Assembly: GCF_003144035.1 (NCBI RefSeq)
Contig: NZ_QFWT01000001.1
Span: 496,001-560,000 of the forward strand
DNA: 64,000 bases
From: Vibrio albus
GTDB taxonomy: Bacteria > Pseudomonadota > Gammaproteobacteria > Enterobacterales > Vibrionaceae
Direction of reading: 5' to 3'
The position numbers were made by a program, and so were the translations under genes. Below, piece by piece: positions 28,536-36,276 of this stretch; the first letter of the stretch is position 1; each line of letters opens with the position of its first letter. The notes below the pieces were generated by a model, which had not been told where the DNA came from, made no database searches, and worked only from the letters and a program-made list of their open reading frames with translations.

Positions 28536-28607
28536 GAGACTAGAGACTAGAGACTAGAGACTAGAGACTAGAGACTAGAGACTAGAGACTAGAGACTAGA
28601 GACTAGA
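28536..28607 (+). repeat. Tandem array of TAGAGAC (7-base unit)
   Basis: GAGAC is followed by nine perfect head-to-tail copies of TAGAGAC and a final TAG, about 10 units in 72 bases with no variation. This is a simple tandem repeat, not a CRISPR (no spacers). It joins directly to repeat module B. Confidence 0.95.
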
Positions 28608-28608
28608 A

Positions 28609-28649
28609 AGAATACAGAGCGCTTCGCTTTAAGAGTACAGATTACAGAA
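28609..28649 (+). repeat. Dispersed repeat module B (copy 3)
   Basis: AGAATACAGAGCGCTTCGCT then TTAAGAGTACAGATTACAGAA. It shares AATACAGAGCGCTTCGCTTT and the ATTACAGA end with the copies at 20488-20520 and, inverted, at 20706-20736. Confidence 0.8.
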
Positions 28650-28699
28650 AACCCTGCGATCTTCTGTATTCTTCAGGGCATCTGCGCCTGCTCTGTAGT

Positions 28700-29527
28700 C
28701 TATTTCAGCTTGTAAATAATCCCCGGATTACACCGAACCATCTCAAACTTATCGGTCAGGCCGGTCAGGGATTCAGATGCACCCAGCAGCAGATAGCCGC
28801 CCGGGTTAAGAGTATTAGCGATAGAATTTAACACCTGAGACTTCATTTCAGGAGAAAAGTAAATCAGCACATTGCGGCAGAAAACGATGTCAAATTTACC
28901 CAGCAAGGCATAACTTTCCATCAGGTTCTGTGGACGGAAGTTCACCATCCGCTTCACGTTATCTTTTACCTTCATTTTGCCGCCACCAGCATCTTCAAAA
29001 AAGATGCGGCGACGTTCCGGTGACAAGCCTCTTCCCAGAGCAAGGTTGTCGTATACACCTGCACGACACATATCCAGCATGCTGGCAGATATATCCGTAG
29101 CGGTGATTGATAGACTTGGAAGAAGGCCGGGTCTTTTCTGCTGGGTTTCCAGAACCGTCATCGCGATGGAATATGGCTCCTGCCCGGAAGAACTGGCGGC
29201 AGACCAAATTTTGATAGGCCGTTTTTTTTCGGCGACTTCCGGCAATAATTTTTCAGAAAGAACAGAAAATGGGTAGCTATCACGAAACCAGAGTGTTTCA
29301 TTGGTCGTCATTGCATCAACAGCGGCAACCCTAAGTTCACGGTTTCGTCCTGTGACTACATCACGCAGTAACTCGGACAAAGAACCTGACTTAAATTTAG
29401 TCACAAGCGGGCTCAGGCGGCTACGCACCAGATACTGCTTACTATTTCCCAGAACTATCCCGCATTGCGACTCTAAAAAGCGACTAAAATCTTTATATTC
29501 CTGATCGCTTATTGTAATAGCTGTCAT
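28700..29527 (-). CDS. cheR: Chemotaxis methyltransferase CheR
   Basis: CheR transfers methyl groups from S-adenosylmethionine to glutamates on chemoreceptors. The 275-residue product has an N-terminal helical domain and a SAM-binding domain with IKIWSAASSSGQEPYSIAM (the ASSGQEPYS motif), ITATDIS and FDIVFCRNVLIYF. It overlaps the cheV stop by four bases, so cheV-cheR form an operon, as in other vibrios. Confidence 0.94.
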   Translation of the reverse strand: MTAITISDQEYKDFSRFLESQCGIVLGNSKQYLVRSRLSPLVTKFKSGSLSELLRDVVTGRNRELRVAAVDAMTTNETLWFRDSYPFSVLSEKLLPEVAEKKRPIKIWSAASSSGQEPYSIAMTVLETQQKRPGLLPSLSITATDISASMLDMCRAGVYDNLALGRGLSPERRRIFFEDAGGGKMKVKDNVKRMVNFRPQNLMESYALLGKFDIVFCRNVLIYFSPEMKSQVLNSIANTLNPGGYLLLGASESLTGLTDKFEMVRCNPGIIYKLK

Positions 29528-30474
29528 TTATTACTCTTTTTATTCTTACTTACAGCAGCTTTAACGGCTGCACCCAGCTCGTCAGGATTGAATTTAGCAA
29601 TAAACTCATTCGCACCAACGCGCTCGACCATTGCCTGGTTAAATACACCGCTCAAGGAGGTGTGTAAGATAACGTGCAGATCTTTTAAATCTGGATGACG
29701 GCGGATCTCTGCGGTAAGAGTATACCCGTCCATTTCCGGCATTTCGATATCGGATATTACCAAAGAGATATGTTTGAATACACCTCCATCGGCCGCCATT
29801 TCCAATAGCTTATTATAAGCTTCTTTACCGTCTTTTACGGCCACCGCTTCAAAGCCCACAGATTCAATTGCTCTCTGTACCTGCTTACGTGCCACAGTAG
29901 AGTCATCAGCAATCAGAATGCGGCGAACAATTTCCTGTTCCGACTCTTTTTCTGCTTCAGCAATCTCTTCTGCCAGCTTATCGCTCATCGCCTCATCCAC
30001 CGGTGCAATTTCGGCGAGAATTTTTTCCACATCAATAATTTCAACCAGCTCGTTATCAATGTTAGTGACGGCCGTCAGATAGTTCCCTTTACCCGCCCCT
30101 TCAGGTGGCGGAAGAATAGATTCCCAGTGCATATTGACAATCCGTTCTACGGAAGCAACCAGGAACCCTTGCGTAGTACGGTTAAATTCAGAAATCACCA
30201 CAAAACAGTTTGCGGGATCCGGGGTCGGACGCCCGCCAATAGCCATACTCAGGTCGATAACAGAAATCGTCTGTCCCCGAATATGGGCGACACCAATGAC
30301 CATTGGATGCAGATTTGGCATCGCCGTCAACTTAGGACACTGAAGTACTTCTTTTACTTTAAATACGTTGATACCATAACGCTGACGGCCCATCAGACGA
30401 AATAAAAGCAGCTCCAGTCTGTTTTGACCTACTAGCTGCGTACGCTGGTTCACTGTATCCAGAATGCCGGTCAT
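29524..30474 (-). CDS. cheV: Chemotaxis coupling protein CheV
   Basis: CheV couples receptors to CheA and adds a receiver for adaptation. The 316-residue product has a CheW domain (about residues 20-160; RQRYGINVFKVKEVL, GVAHIRGQTISVIDL) and a C-terminal receiver domain (about 185-310) with ILIADDSTVARKQ and phospho-acceptor Asp in LVISDIEMPEMDG. It is divergent from flgA. Confidence 0.94.
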   Translation of the reverse strand: MTGILDTVNQRTQLVGQNRLELLLFRLMGRQRYGINVFKVKEVLQCPKLTAMPNLHPMVIGVAHIRGQTISVIDLSMAIGGRPTPDPANCFVVISEFNRTTQGFLVASVERIVNMHWESILPPPEGAGKGNYLTAVTNIDNELVEIIDVEKILAEIAPVDEAMSDKLAEEIAEAEKESEQEIVRRILIADDSTVARKQVQRAIESVGFEAVAVKDGKEAYNKLLEMAADGGVFKHISLVISDIEMPEMDGYTLTAEIRRHPDLKDLHVILHTSLSGVFNQAMVERVGANEFIAKFNPDELGAAVKAAVSKNKKSNK

Positions 30475-30577
30475 AAACTCAACTCCAATTCAAACATATG
30501 GGTAAAAATGATAATCTAACTAAGCTCTTGTAAAGAAAGCACACAAACAGGCTGTCGTCCAATAAGGTATATCCGCT

Positions 30578-31297
30578 ATGTACTCGACTTCTAATACTAA
30601 AGCTTTATATAAATCTCTTAATAAATCTATCGGCTTTTTTCTCTTTTTCTTTAGTCTATTTTGCCACGCCGCCACCACCGAACAGATTGAGAAAATCCAA
30701 AAAGCTGCGGAAGCTCACGTAAATGATACCGTACAACTGCCTGTGAATGGGAATTTAATTGCCAAGGCGGCCGAACTGGACTCTCGAATTAAAGCGACAG
30801 ACTGCCCTTCACCTCTTCGGACATCGTCAAAAACTACCAGCCATACCACCAGTAATATTACCGTGTTGGTTGAATGTCCAGAAGATAACTGGCGCATCTA
30901 CGTCCCCGTAAGAACCACTATATCCATGCCTCTGGTAACGGCCACCCATGCTTTAACCAGAGGAGAACTAGTGCTTGATAGCGATGTCACTCTGAGCATG
31001 ATCGAACTGACTGCCTATCGCCGGCAAGGCTTTACCGAGGTTGATCAAATTGTAGGCGCAAAACTGAAAAAAAACATCAGGGCCGGGGATGTACTTGAGC
31101 GCAATGATGTCTGTGTCGTTTGCAGAAATGAAAAAGTCATCATAAGAGCAGTAAAAGGTGAACTGTCGATCACAACCAAAGGTACGGCGCTGAGTGATGG
31201 GGCGATGGGTGAGCAGGTTAAAGCAAAAAATGATAAATCTAACCGTATCGTCGATGGCGTTGTGACCGGCATTGCTGAAATAACTGTATATTTCTGA
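30578..31297 (+). CDS. flgA: Flagellar P-ring assembly chaperone FlgA
   Basis: FlgA is the periplasmic chaperone for FlgI. The 239-residue product has a signal sequence (FFLFFFSLFCHA) and the C-terminal SAF-type domain with LTRGELVLDSDVTL and VGAKLKKNIRAGDVL, both typical. It is the first plus-strand gene of the locus and divergent from cheV, and is followed by a separate flgM promoter. Confidence 0.92.
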   Translation: MYSTSNTKALYKSLNKSIGFFLFFFSLFCHAATTEQIEKIQKAAEAHVNDTVQLPVNGNLIAKAAELDSRIKATDCPSPLRTSSKTTSHTTSNITVLVECPEDNWRIYVPVRTTISMPLVTATHALTRGELVLDSDVTLSMIELTAYRRQGFTEVDQIVGAKLKKNIRAGDVLERNDVCVVCRNEKVIIRAVKGELSITTKGTALSDGAMGEQVKAKNDKSNRIVDGVVTGIAEITVYF

Positions 31298-31339
31298 TGA
31301 AATATAGCGCAAACTAATAGGGACGAAATTTTATGATCA

Positions 31340-31362
31340 AAAAGTCTAAAGTTTAGACTTTT
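31340..31362. repeat. Perfect 11-base inverted repeat overlapping the flgM promoter
   Basis: AAAAGTCTAAA, one base G, TTTAGACTTTT. The right half covers the -35 element of the sigma-28 promoter. A usable RNA stem would have to open the centre, so it could act as the flgA terminator or as an operator. Confidence 0.7.
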
Positions 31363-31373
31363 ATTGTCGATAC
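31347..31373 (+). promoter_or_regulatory. Sigma-28 promoter of flgMN
   Basis: TAAAGTTT-N11-GTCGATAC, against the consensus TAAAGTTT-N11-GCCGATAA. It lies about 45 bases before flgM. This would let FliA drive its own anti-sigma factor. Confidence 0.7.
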
Positions 31374-31416
31374 TCTGTATACAGGCATTTAATAGGCAAG
31401 CGGAAAGGCTTAAATT

Positions 31417-31728
31417 ATGGCAGGCATAGATAACATTCGTACGGGGCAAACTATGACCACAGGTCGTAGTCCTTCCCGGACAGAGTCAAAGACAGCTGAA
31501 CGCTCTGACTCGGCATCCGAGGCGAAAAACAGCCGCGATTCCGTGTCATTAAGTCAGCAGGGTAAAGCTATGGGTCAGTTGCATCAGTCAATGGCTTCAG
31601 AGCCAAGTTTCGATAGTGCAAAAGTGGCGGCTATCAAAGAAGCTATCGCCAATGGTTCTTATCAGGTTGATCCTGAAAAGCTGGCCGATAACATGATCAA
31701 ATATGAAAAAGAACTAGGCGGCCTGTAA
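31417..31728 (+). CDS. flgM: Anti-sigma-28 factor FlgM
   Basis: FlgM binds FliA and holds late genes off until it is exported through the finished hook. The 103-residue product has a disordered, Ser/Arg-rich N-terminus needed for export and the C-terminal sigma-binding block (VAAIKEAIANGSYQVDPEKLADNMI). It is followed closely by flgN. Confidence 0.92.
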   Translation: MAGIDNIRTGQTMTTGRSPSRTESKTAERSDSASEAKNSRDSVSLSQQGKAMGQLHQSMASEPSFDSAKVAAIKEAIANGSYQVDPEKLADNMIKYEKELGGL

Positions 31729-31792
31729 TCGCCGCCCCGTTCACGAAAAGCTAACTGACTCTAATTAGCATGATTACAGCAAAGCACGTATT

Positions 31793-32218
31793 ATGGCAAA
31801 GCTGACGGACTTAATTGATTTCCAGATAGAAAATGCACGTTCACTTTCTGAGTTACTAAGTAATGAAAAAGTGGCGATCGCTAAGCGCATATCCAAAGAT
31901 ATTGAGCAACTGGCAAAAGATAAGCTGACTCTGCTTAATCAGCTTCAGCAAACTGACCAGCGTATTGCTGTCCACCCGGATGTAAATCTTCTCTCAGAAG
32001 AAGGGCCACTCAAAGAGAAAATCGCACTTATTCAGTCCATCATGCACGACTGCCAACAGGCAAATGACGTTAACGGACAGGCGTTGCAGCGAGCACAACT
32101 GAGCTTTAATAAGCTGAACAATATGATGCAGGAAAGCCGCGGCAAAATTGGTATGACGTATAACGCCGGTGGTCAGACGAAAACATTTACCACGCTAGGT
32201 ACCAATATCAAGGCTTAG
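31793..32218 (+). CDS. flgN: Flagellar export chaperone FlgN
   Basis: FlgN chaperones the hook-filament adaptors FlgK and FlgL. The 141-residue product is almost wholly helical, with the family pattern LLSNEKVAIAKRISKDIEQLAKDKLTLLNQLQQ and GKIGMTYNAGGQTK near the C-terminus. It is co-transcribed with flgM and ends at a strong bidirectional terminator. Confidence 0.9.
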   Translation: MAKLTDLIDFQIENARSLSELLSNEKVAIAKRISKDIEQLAKDKLTLLNQLQQTDQRIAVHPDVNLLSEEGPLKEKIALIQSIMHDCQQANDVNGQALQRAQLSFNKLNNMMQESRGKIGMTYNAGGQTKTFTTLGTNIKA

Positions 32219-32250
32219 AAGCCCCCCTCTTTTATTACCGCTTTGCATAA

Positions 32251-32289
32251 CATAAAAAAACAGCAGGATTAGCCTGCTGTTTTTTTATG
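32251..32289. terminator. Bidirectional terminator between flgN and flgP
   Basis: CATAAAAAAACAGCAGG, loop ATTAG, CCTGCTGTTTTTTTATG. The 17-base arms are perfect with A/T tracts on both sides, so it serves both convergent transcripts. Confidence 0.92.
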
Positions 32290-32316
32290 TACGGAGAATA
32301 AACGTTAATTACGTTG

Positions 32317-32754
32317 TCAGAATAAAGTCTGCTGTCTTTTCTTCGGCACCTGCTGTACTTCACCGTAATCTCTCAGTCGATCCATTTTATCAATGTCCAA
32401 CTGCAGTTCGGTCACATAACTGTCGCCGACCGGATAGCTGCGGATCACTTCCGCCCCCCGGATCACACCATCAACCGCACCAGACGTTCTTTCTACCCCT
32501 AAACGCTGGTCTTCCAGATCGGCCCGGCCACTGACACGCATACCGTAGATTTGTTCGGCCAGTTCACGATAAGCATCAATTTTAGAGGCCCGCATAGCAC
32601 GCACCCGTTTCTCTTCATCATTCCGACCCTTCTGCTCGCTAATGCTGGCATAACCCACAGCAACCAGAATATTGTCTTCCCGCATGGTCTGTAATGGCTG
32701 GCAGCCCGCTGCAAATATTACTAAAGCAATTATGGCTAACACTTTTCTCATCAT
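32317..32754 (-). CDS. flgP: Flagellar outer-membrane lipoprotein FlgP
   Basis: FlgP is an outer-membrane lipoprotein of the vibrio basal disk/H-ring region needed for motility. The 145-residue product has a lipoprotein signal (MMRKVLAIIALVIFAAGC) and the FlgP core (VGYASISEQKGRNDEEKRVRAMRASKIDAYRELAEQIYG; the KIDAYRELAEQ segment is diagnostic). Either of two adjacent Met codons could start it. It lies 23 bases after flgO. Confidence 0.88.
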   Translation of the reverse strand: MMRKVLAIIALVIFAAGCQPLQTMREDNILVAVGYASISEQKGRNDEEKRVRAMRASKIDAYRELAEQIYGMRVSGRADLEDQRLGVERTSGAVDGVIRGAEVIRSYPVGDSYVTELQLDIDKMDRLRDYGEVQQVPKKRQQTLF

Positions 32755-32776
32755 AAGCTCCTGTAAAGCAATATTA

Positions 32777-33412
32777 CTACGGACGTAGAACGATCGTATT
32801 CGGTGACGTACGGGTTGGATCCGAGCGAATAATCAGCCCATCCTGAGTCCGGATAGTATTCATCGTATCCAGATCGCGGCCAATTCTATCCGCTGGCAGG
32901 AATGCCTGTGCCGTTGCTACGACAATCCGGCTGCGCATGGCAACTACGCGGGCATTCACCAGAACACCACCCTCCTGACGAAGCATGGTGCCTGTCAGTA
33001 CATACTGTACTTCCTGTTCCTGAGCCAAATCTTTCCAGTCTCGGCTCAACGCAAAATCACCTTGTGAAGTAACCCGGATTGATCCCGTTGTTTTAAAATC
33101 AACCACCTTGAACCCGCGTCTCTGCAACTGGAAAATAAATCCTTCCGATACGGAATTACCCAGCCAGTTCGTTGTGTCCATGTATTGCAAATCAACAAAC
33201 GAGGTAACCGCGATCGGCGTTCTGGCAGAAATGCTGGTATTCGATTCGACCAGCTGTTCCGTCATACTGTCAACAAAGAAATCCATCGTATGTCGTGGAT
33301 TTTCCATCAGCAAGAAGCGGCTACCCGGGTAGGGCTCCTTACCATTATAAATGGGCGAATACGAGCAGGATGCCAGAAGCACCGTCATTGCTACAATAAA
33401 CCATTTCTTCAT
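32777..33412 (-). CDS. flgO: Flagellar outer-membrane protein FlgO
   Basis: FlgO works with FlgP in outer-membrane steps of flagellum assembly in vibrios. The start is placed at the ATG 33412 (MKKWFIVAMTVLLASCSYSP), which gives a lipoprotein signal with lipobox LASC. A frame extending to 33562 would add 50 residues with no family features. The 211-residue product has the FlgO core (TSFVDLQYMDTTNWLGNSVSEGFIFQLQRRGF). It forms the flgOP operon. Confidence 0.87.
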   Translation of the reverse strand: MKKWFIVAMTVLLASCSYSPIYNGKEPYPGSRFLLMENPRHTMDFFVDSMTEQLVESNTSISARTPIAVTSFVDLQYMDTTNWLGNSVSEGFIFQLQRRGFKVVDFKTTGSIRVTSQGDFALSRDWKDLAQEQEVQYVLTGTMLRQEGGVLVNARVVAMRSRIVVATAQAFLPADRIGRDLDTMNTIRTQDGLIIRSDPTRTSPNTIVLRP

Positions 33413-33504
33413 TATCTTATTCTCCGGATATACTGACCAGGTGTCACCATTACACCTTTGGTTATCTGGCGGACTGTCCCTTATAAACCTATTATTCAGG
33501 TAAC

Positions 33505-33520
33505 TGGAACAATCCTTGCT
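33505..33520 (+). promoter_or_regulatory. Possible sigma-54 promoter of flgT
   Basis: TGGAAC-AATCC-TTGCT on the plus strand, about 88 bases before flgT. TGG and TTGC are correctly spaced, but the -24 box is imperfect. Confidence 0.45.
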
Positions 33521-33608
33521 TTTCTGTATTTGCCTTAGACAGAAAACCAACACCTGAAACATTACCCTTAAAATGAAGCAATAATTATACCCATTTGGTA
33601 AAACGCTA

Positions 33609-34748
33609 ATGAAAAAACGATTTCTTACTTATCTGCCTCTGTTGATTGTTCTTCTGTTCAGCAACATAACTCAAGCCGCCTGGTATGAGGTTACCGGCAC
33701 GGCAACCATTGTTGCCTCTGCGAATAAAGCCAGAATTCACGCACTAGAAGACGCTTTGTATCAGGCTATGAAATATGCCGGAGCCGATATTGGCTCACTA
33801 AGTGGCCTGATGCCGTTTCTGGAAGAAGACCGGGAAGAATACCAGTTCACAAACCACGAGGTTCGCTATGTTCGGGTAGTCGAGAAAGTGATCTCCGGCA
33901 ACAAGATGCGCGTCACCGTCCGGGCGGATATTTACCCATCGGCAACAGGTTGCCAGGTTGGTCAGTACAAAAAAACGTTTTTAGTCGGCAACATCGATCT
34001 GGCTCACCCACGTCAGGCGGTAATGGGGCAGGTTTACAAAATCGGTGATGACTTCAGCCACGTGGTCAATCGCCAGTTAGATGCGGAATCCGTCAGTTTC
34101 CTCTCTGTCGGGACCACCGATTATAAAATAGATAAAAATCAGCCGGAGATGCTAAAGATGATTGCCGAGGACAATAATGCCCAGTATATCATTGGCGGAA
34201 CCATCACCGACCTGAGTGCCACTATTGTCCAGAAAACACTCAGCGATGATATTATCAACCGTCAGTTTGCTCTGGAAATGCAGGTTTATGACGGTAAAAC
34301 CGGCCACGAGATCTATAACAAAAGCTATCGTGAAATTGCCAACTGGCCATTCCCGAAAACCAGTCAGGTGGATACCCGAAGCGCCCGGTTCTGGGAATCC
34401 AGTTATGGTGAAATGTTGCTGCGTGTCAGCCGGAAAATCATGCTGGATCTGGAGGCCGAACTGTCATGTAAGATCACCCTGCCACAAGTGATTGCCAAGC
34501 ATAATAAACGTCTGGTCACCATCGATTTGGGCCGTATTCATGGTGTCAGAGTCGGCGACAAACTGCATCTGTGGCATACCGGCTCCTTTATTGATCAATA
34601 CGGGTTGCCAAGAAATAAAGTGTCTCAGAGTGCCATTACTCTGACGGTTACCCGTACCTACGATCAGGAATCAGAGGCCAGTATTGATCAGCCTGAGCTG
34701 GCTCAAAGTATCCAGATAGGAGATGTCATGCATAAGGAAATGCCTTAA
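33609..34748 (+). CDS. flgT: Flagellar H-ring protein FlgT
   Basis: FlgT forms the H ring around the P/L rings of vibrio polar motors and helps recruit the sodium stator T ring. The 379-residue product has a signal peptide (LPLLIVLLFSNITQA). The N-terminal domain has AWYEVTGTATIVASANKARIHALEDALYQAM. The C-terminal domain (VTIDLGRIHGVRVGDKLHLWH) is SH3-like. It is divergent from flgO and ends at a strong terminator. Confidence 0.9.
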   Translation: MKKRFLTYLPLLIVLLFSNITQAAWYEVTGTATIVASANKARIHALEDALYQAMKYAGADIGSLSGLMPFLEEDREEYQFTNHEVRYVRVVEKVISGNKMRVTVRADIYPSATGCQVGQYKKTFLVGNIDLAHPRQAVMGQVYKIGDDFSHVVNRQLDAESVSFLSVGTTDYKIDKNQPEMLKMIAEDNNAQYIIGGTITDLSATIVQKTLSDDIINRQFALEMQVYDGKTGHEIYNKSYREIANWPFPKTSQVDTRSARFWESSYGEMLLRVSRKIMLDLEAELSCKITLPQVIAKHNKRLVTIDLGRIHGVRVGDKLHLWHTGSFIDQYGLPRNKVSQSAITLTVTRTYDQESEASIDQPELAQSIQIGDVMHKEMP

Positions 34749-34781
34749 TCGACTGTTTGAATAAGCTCAGATAAATAAAAG

Positions 34782-34829
34782 GCCGGTGTATATTGGTTAT
34801 ATTAAAACCTATATACACCGGCTTTTTTG
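34782..34829 (+). terminator. Terminator of flgT
   Basis: GCCGGTGTATA, interrupted inner pairing GGTT/AACC, then TATACACCGGC followed by TTTTTTGTG. The 11-base stem with a U-tract is a classic intrinsic terminator. Confidence 0.9.
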
Positions 34830-34871
34830 TGTCTTACCGTTAAGAGTATTAGATAGCTAGCCGCGTTAGTA

Positions 34872-36161
34872 TTACACCTTCTCCGTTTTAAACTCCCCCA
34901 TCAGGCGCTGTAATTTGTCGGCCAGATCGGCCTGCTGCTGCTCCAGGTGATCCGCGTTTTGATGAACCGTAGCGGTTGATTCTTCGGCCGCAGAAGCCAA
35001 CTGAATGCCTGAGGCGGAGATAATATGCATAGCCTCGGTTAGCTCAGTCAGCATCGCATTCAAGTTAACGGAAATATTACCTAATTCATCCTTGCCAATC
35101 ACTTCACAACGGACACTCAGATCTTTCTCAGCCGCAAGCTTCATGGTGCGGTTAAGGCAACGTACCTGCAGGGTGATTCCATTCAAGAGTATATAGCTGA
35201 CATAGCCAGCCAAAACCACCAAAGCCAGCGATACCACCAGATAAAACCAGAAGGCTCTGGCCTTAGTTTCAACAATACGCCCAGACAGGGACAGAATATC
35301 TTCCGTCAGGCGATCTTCTTCTTTCTTCAGAAACTCGATCCGTTTTGTAGACGCGGCAAACCAGGCTTCCGGATCCCGATTAAATTCCCCGGAGATAGCA
35401 CTCTGACGGTAACGTTCCACTTCCTGAACCGCCGGGCTGTTTAACAGGGTTTTATAACTCTGCACATATTTATCCCCGGCATAAACCTGAAAAGAAGACA
35501 GATAACTGTTCTGTTCACTGACCAGAGTAATAAATTTACGATACATCCCTGGCCCGAACTGACCCTGACCAAACGTATTACTTAGCACTGCCCGTTCGAT
35601 ACCCGCACGCTCTTTACCCTGCAAAAACTCGTAGTATGCCACCAGAAACTGGCTGATTTCGGCTACATCCGATATTTTGACGGCAAGGCCCGGAACAGAG
35701 AGCAGATGGCCATTGAGCGTGGTGTAATAACTCAGAGCCTCTCCCAGCGGCGTCGTCAAGGCACTGATCCCGGATCGCATCGGGCGGATTCTGCTCAGCA
35801 TGGTATTCGCCGTTTCCATCACATTCCACAGTTGCGGGTAATGTTTTATCTGCTCTTCTTCGGCACTGAGGTAGCCTTGCAACTCCTGAAGGCGTCTATC
35901 CGTCTCCCGACGCTGCGCCTCCAGCTTCTGTACAAACTTCTTTCCTCCAGACCCAAGAAAGCCGGCTGACATCCCCCTCTCTTTCTGCAGTTCATGCACC
36001 AACCGGCTGTTATAAGTGGATAACGCGACAAAGTGGGAAATCGCTTCTGCTTTTGATTCCGCTTCTTTAGTCTGTAAGATATGAGCCCCGGAAAAATAAA
36101 TTAAAGCCAAAAGTATAGGAACAATAACCGTGAGTAACTTTTGTCTGACACTTAACTGCAT
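34872..36161 (-). CDS. NIT-domain receptor lacking the MCP signalling hairpin
   Basis: This 429-residue protein is a paralogue of the chemoreceptor just downstream in coordinate (36277-38256). It has a membrane segment at about residues 9-27 and a NIT-type sensor domain with YNSRLVHELQKERGMSAGFLGS. A second membrane segment lies near 305-330, followed by a HAMP-like region (CLNRTMKLAAEKDLSVRCEVIGKDELG). After AAEESTATVHQNADHLEQQQ it jumps to the last residues of the family (LADKLQRLMGEFK). About 240 residues carrying the CheA/CheW-binding tip are missing without a frameshift. NIT domains sense nitrate or nitrite in known cases; the ligand here is not known. Confidence 0.85.
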   Translation of the reverse strand: MQLSVRQKLLTVIVPILLALIYFSGAHILQTKEAESKAEAISHFVALSTYNSRLVHELQKERGMSAGFLGSGGKKFVQKLEAQRRETDRRLQELQGYLSAEEEQIKHYPQLWNVMETANTMLSRIRPMRSGISALTTPLGEALSYYTTLNGHLLSVPGLAVKISDVAEISQFLVAYYEFLQGKERAGIERAVLSNTFGQGQFGPGMYRKFITLVSEQNSYLSSFQVYAGDKYVQSYKTLLNSPAVQEVERYRQSAISGEFNRDPEAWFAASTKRIEFLKKEEDRLTEDILSLSGRIVETKARAFWFYLVVSLALVVLAGYVSYILLNGITLQVRCLNRTMKLAAEKDLSVRCEVIGKDELGNISVNLNAMLTELTEAMHIISASGIQLASAAEESTATVHQNADHLEQQQADLADKLQRLMGEFKTEKV

Positions 36162-36276
36162 AACTTCTCCTCAGCCTGACTGAACTAACCTATTTAGAAT
36201 GACGTGTACTAACAGAAGCTGCTGTGTACACTTATAATGTGGTTAAATTATAGACTACATGAAATAAGTTGCTGAT

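Larger units (their letters stand above)
28344..28699. other. 356-base gap between flgB and cheR
   Basis: No gene is seen. The gap holds the flgB promoter, a 7-base tandem repeat array (28536-28607), repeat module B (28609-28649), and a short stretch up to the cheR stop with an imperfect CTGTATTCTTCAGGG repeat of the B theme. Confidence 0.7.

Noticed and set aside
28536..28607. Possible CRISPR array
   Set aside because: The 7-base units are strictly tandem with no spacers; it is a simple repeat.
33590..33605. Possible sigma-54 or sigma-70 promoter for flgO (GGGTATAATTATTGC)
   Set aside because: It fits both a poor -24/-12 and a -10 hexamer without a -35; too ambiguous to annotate.
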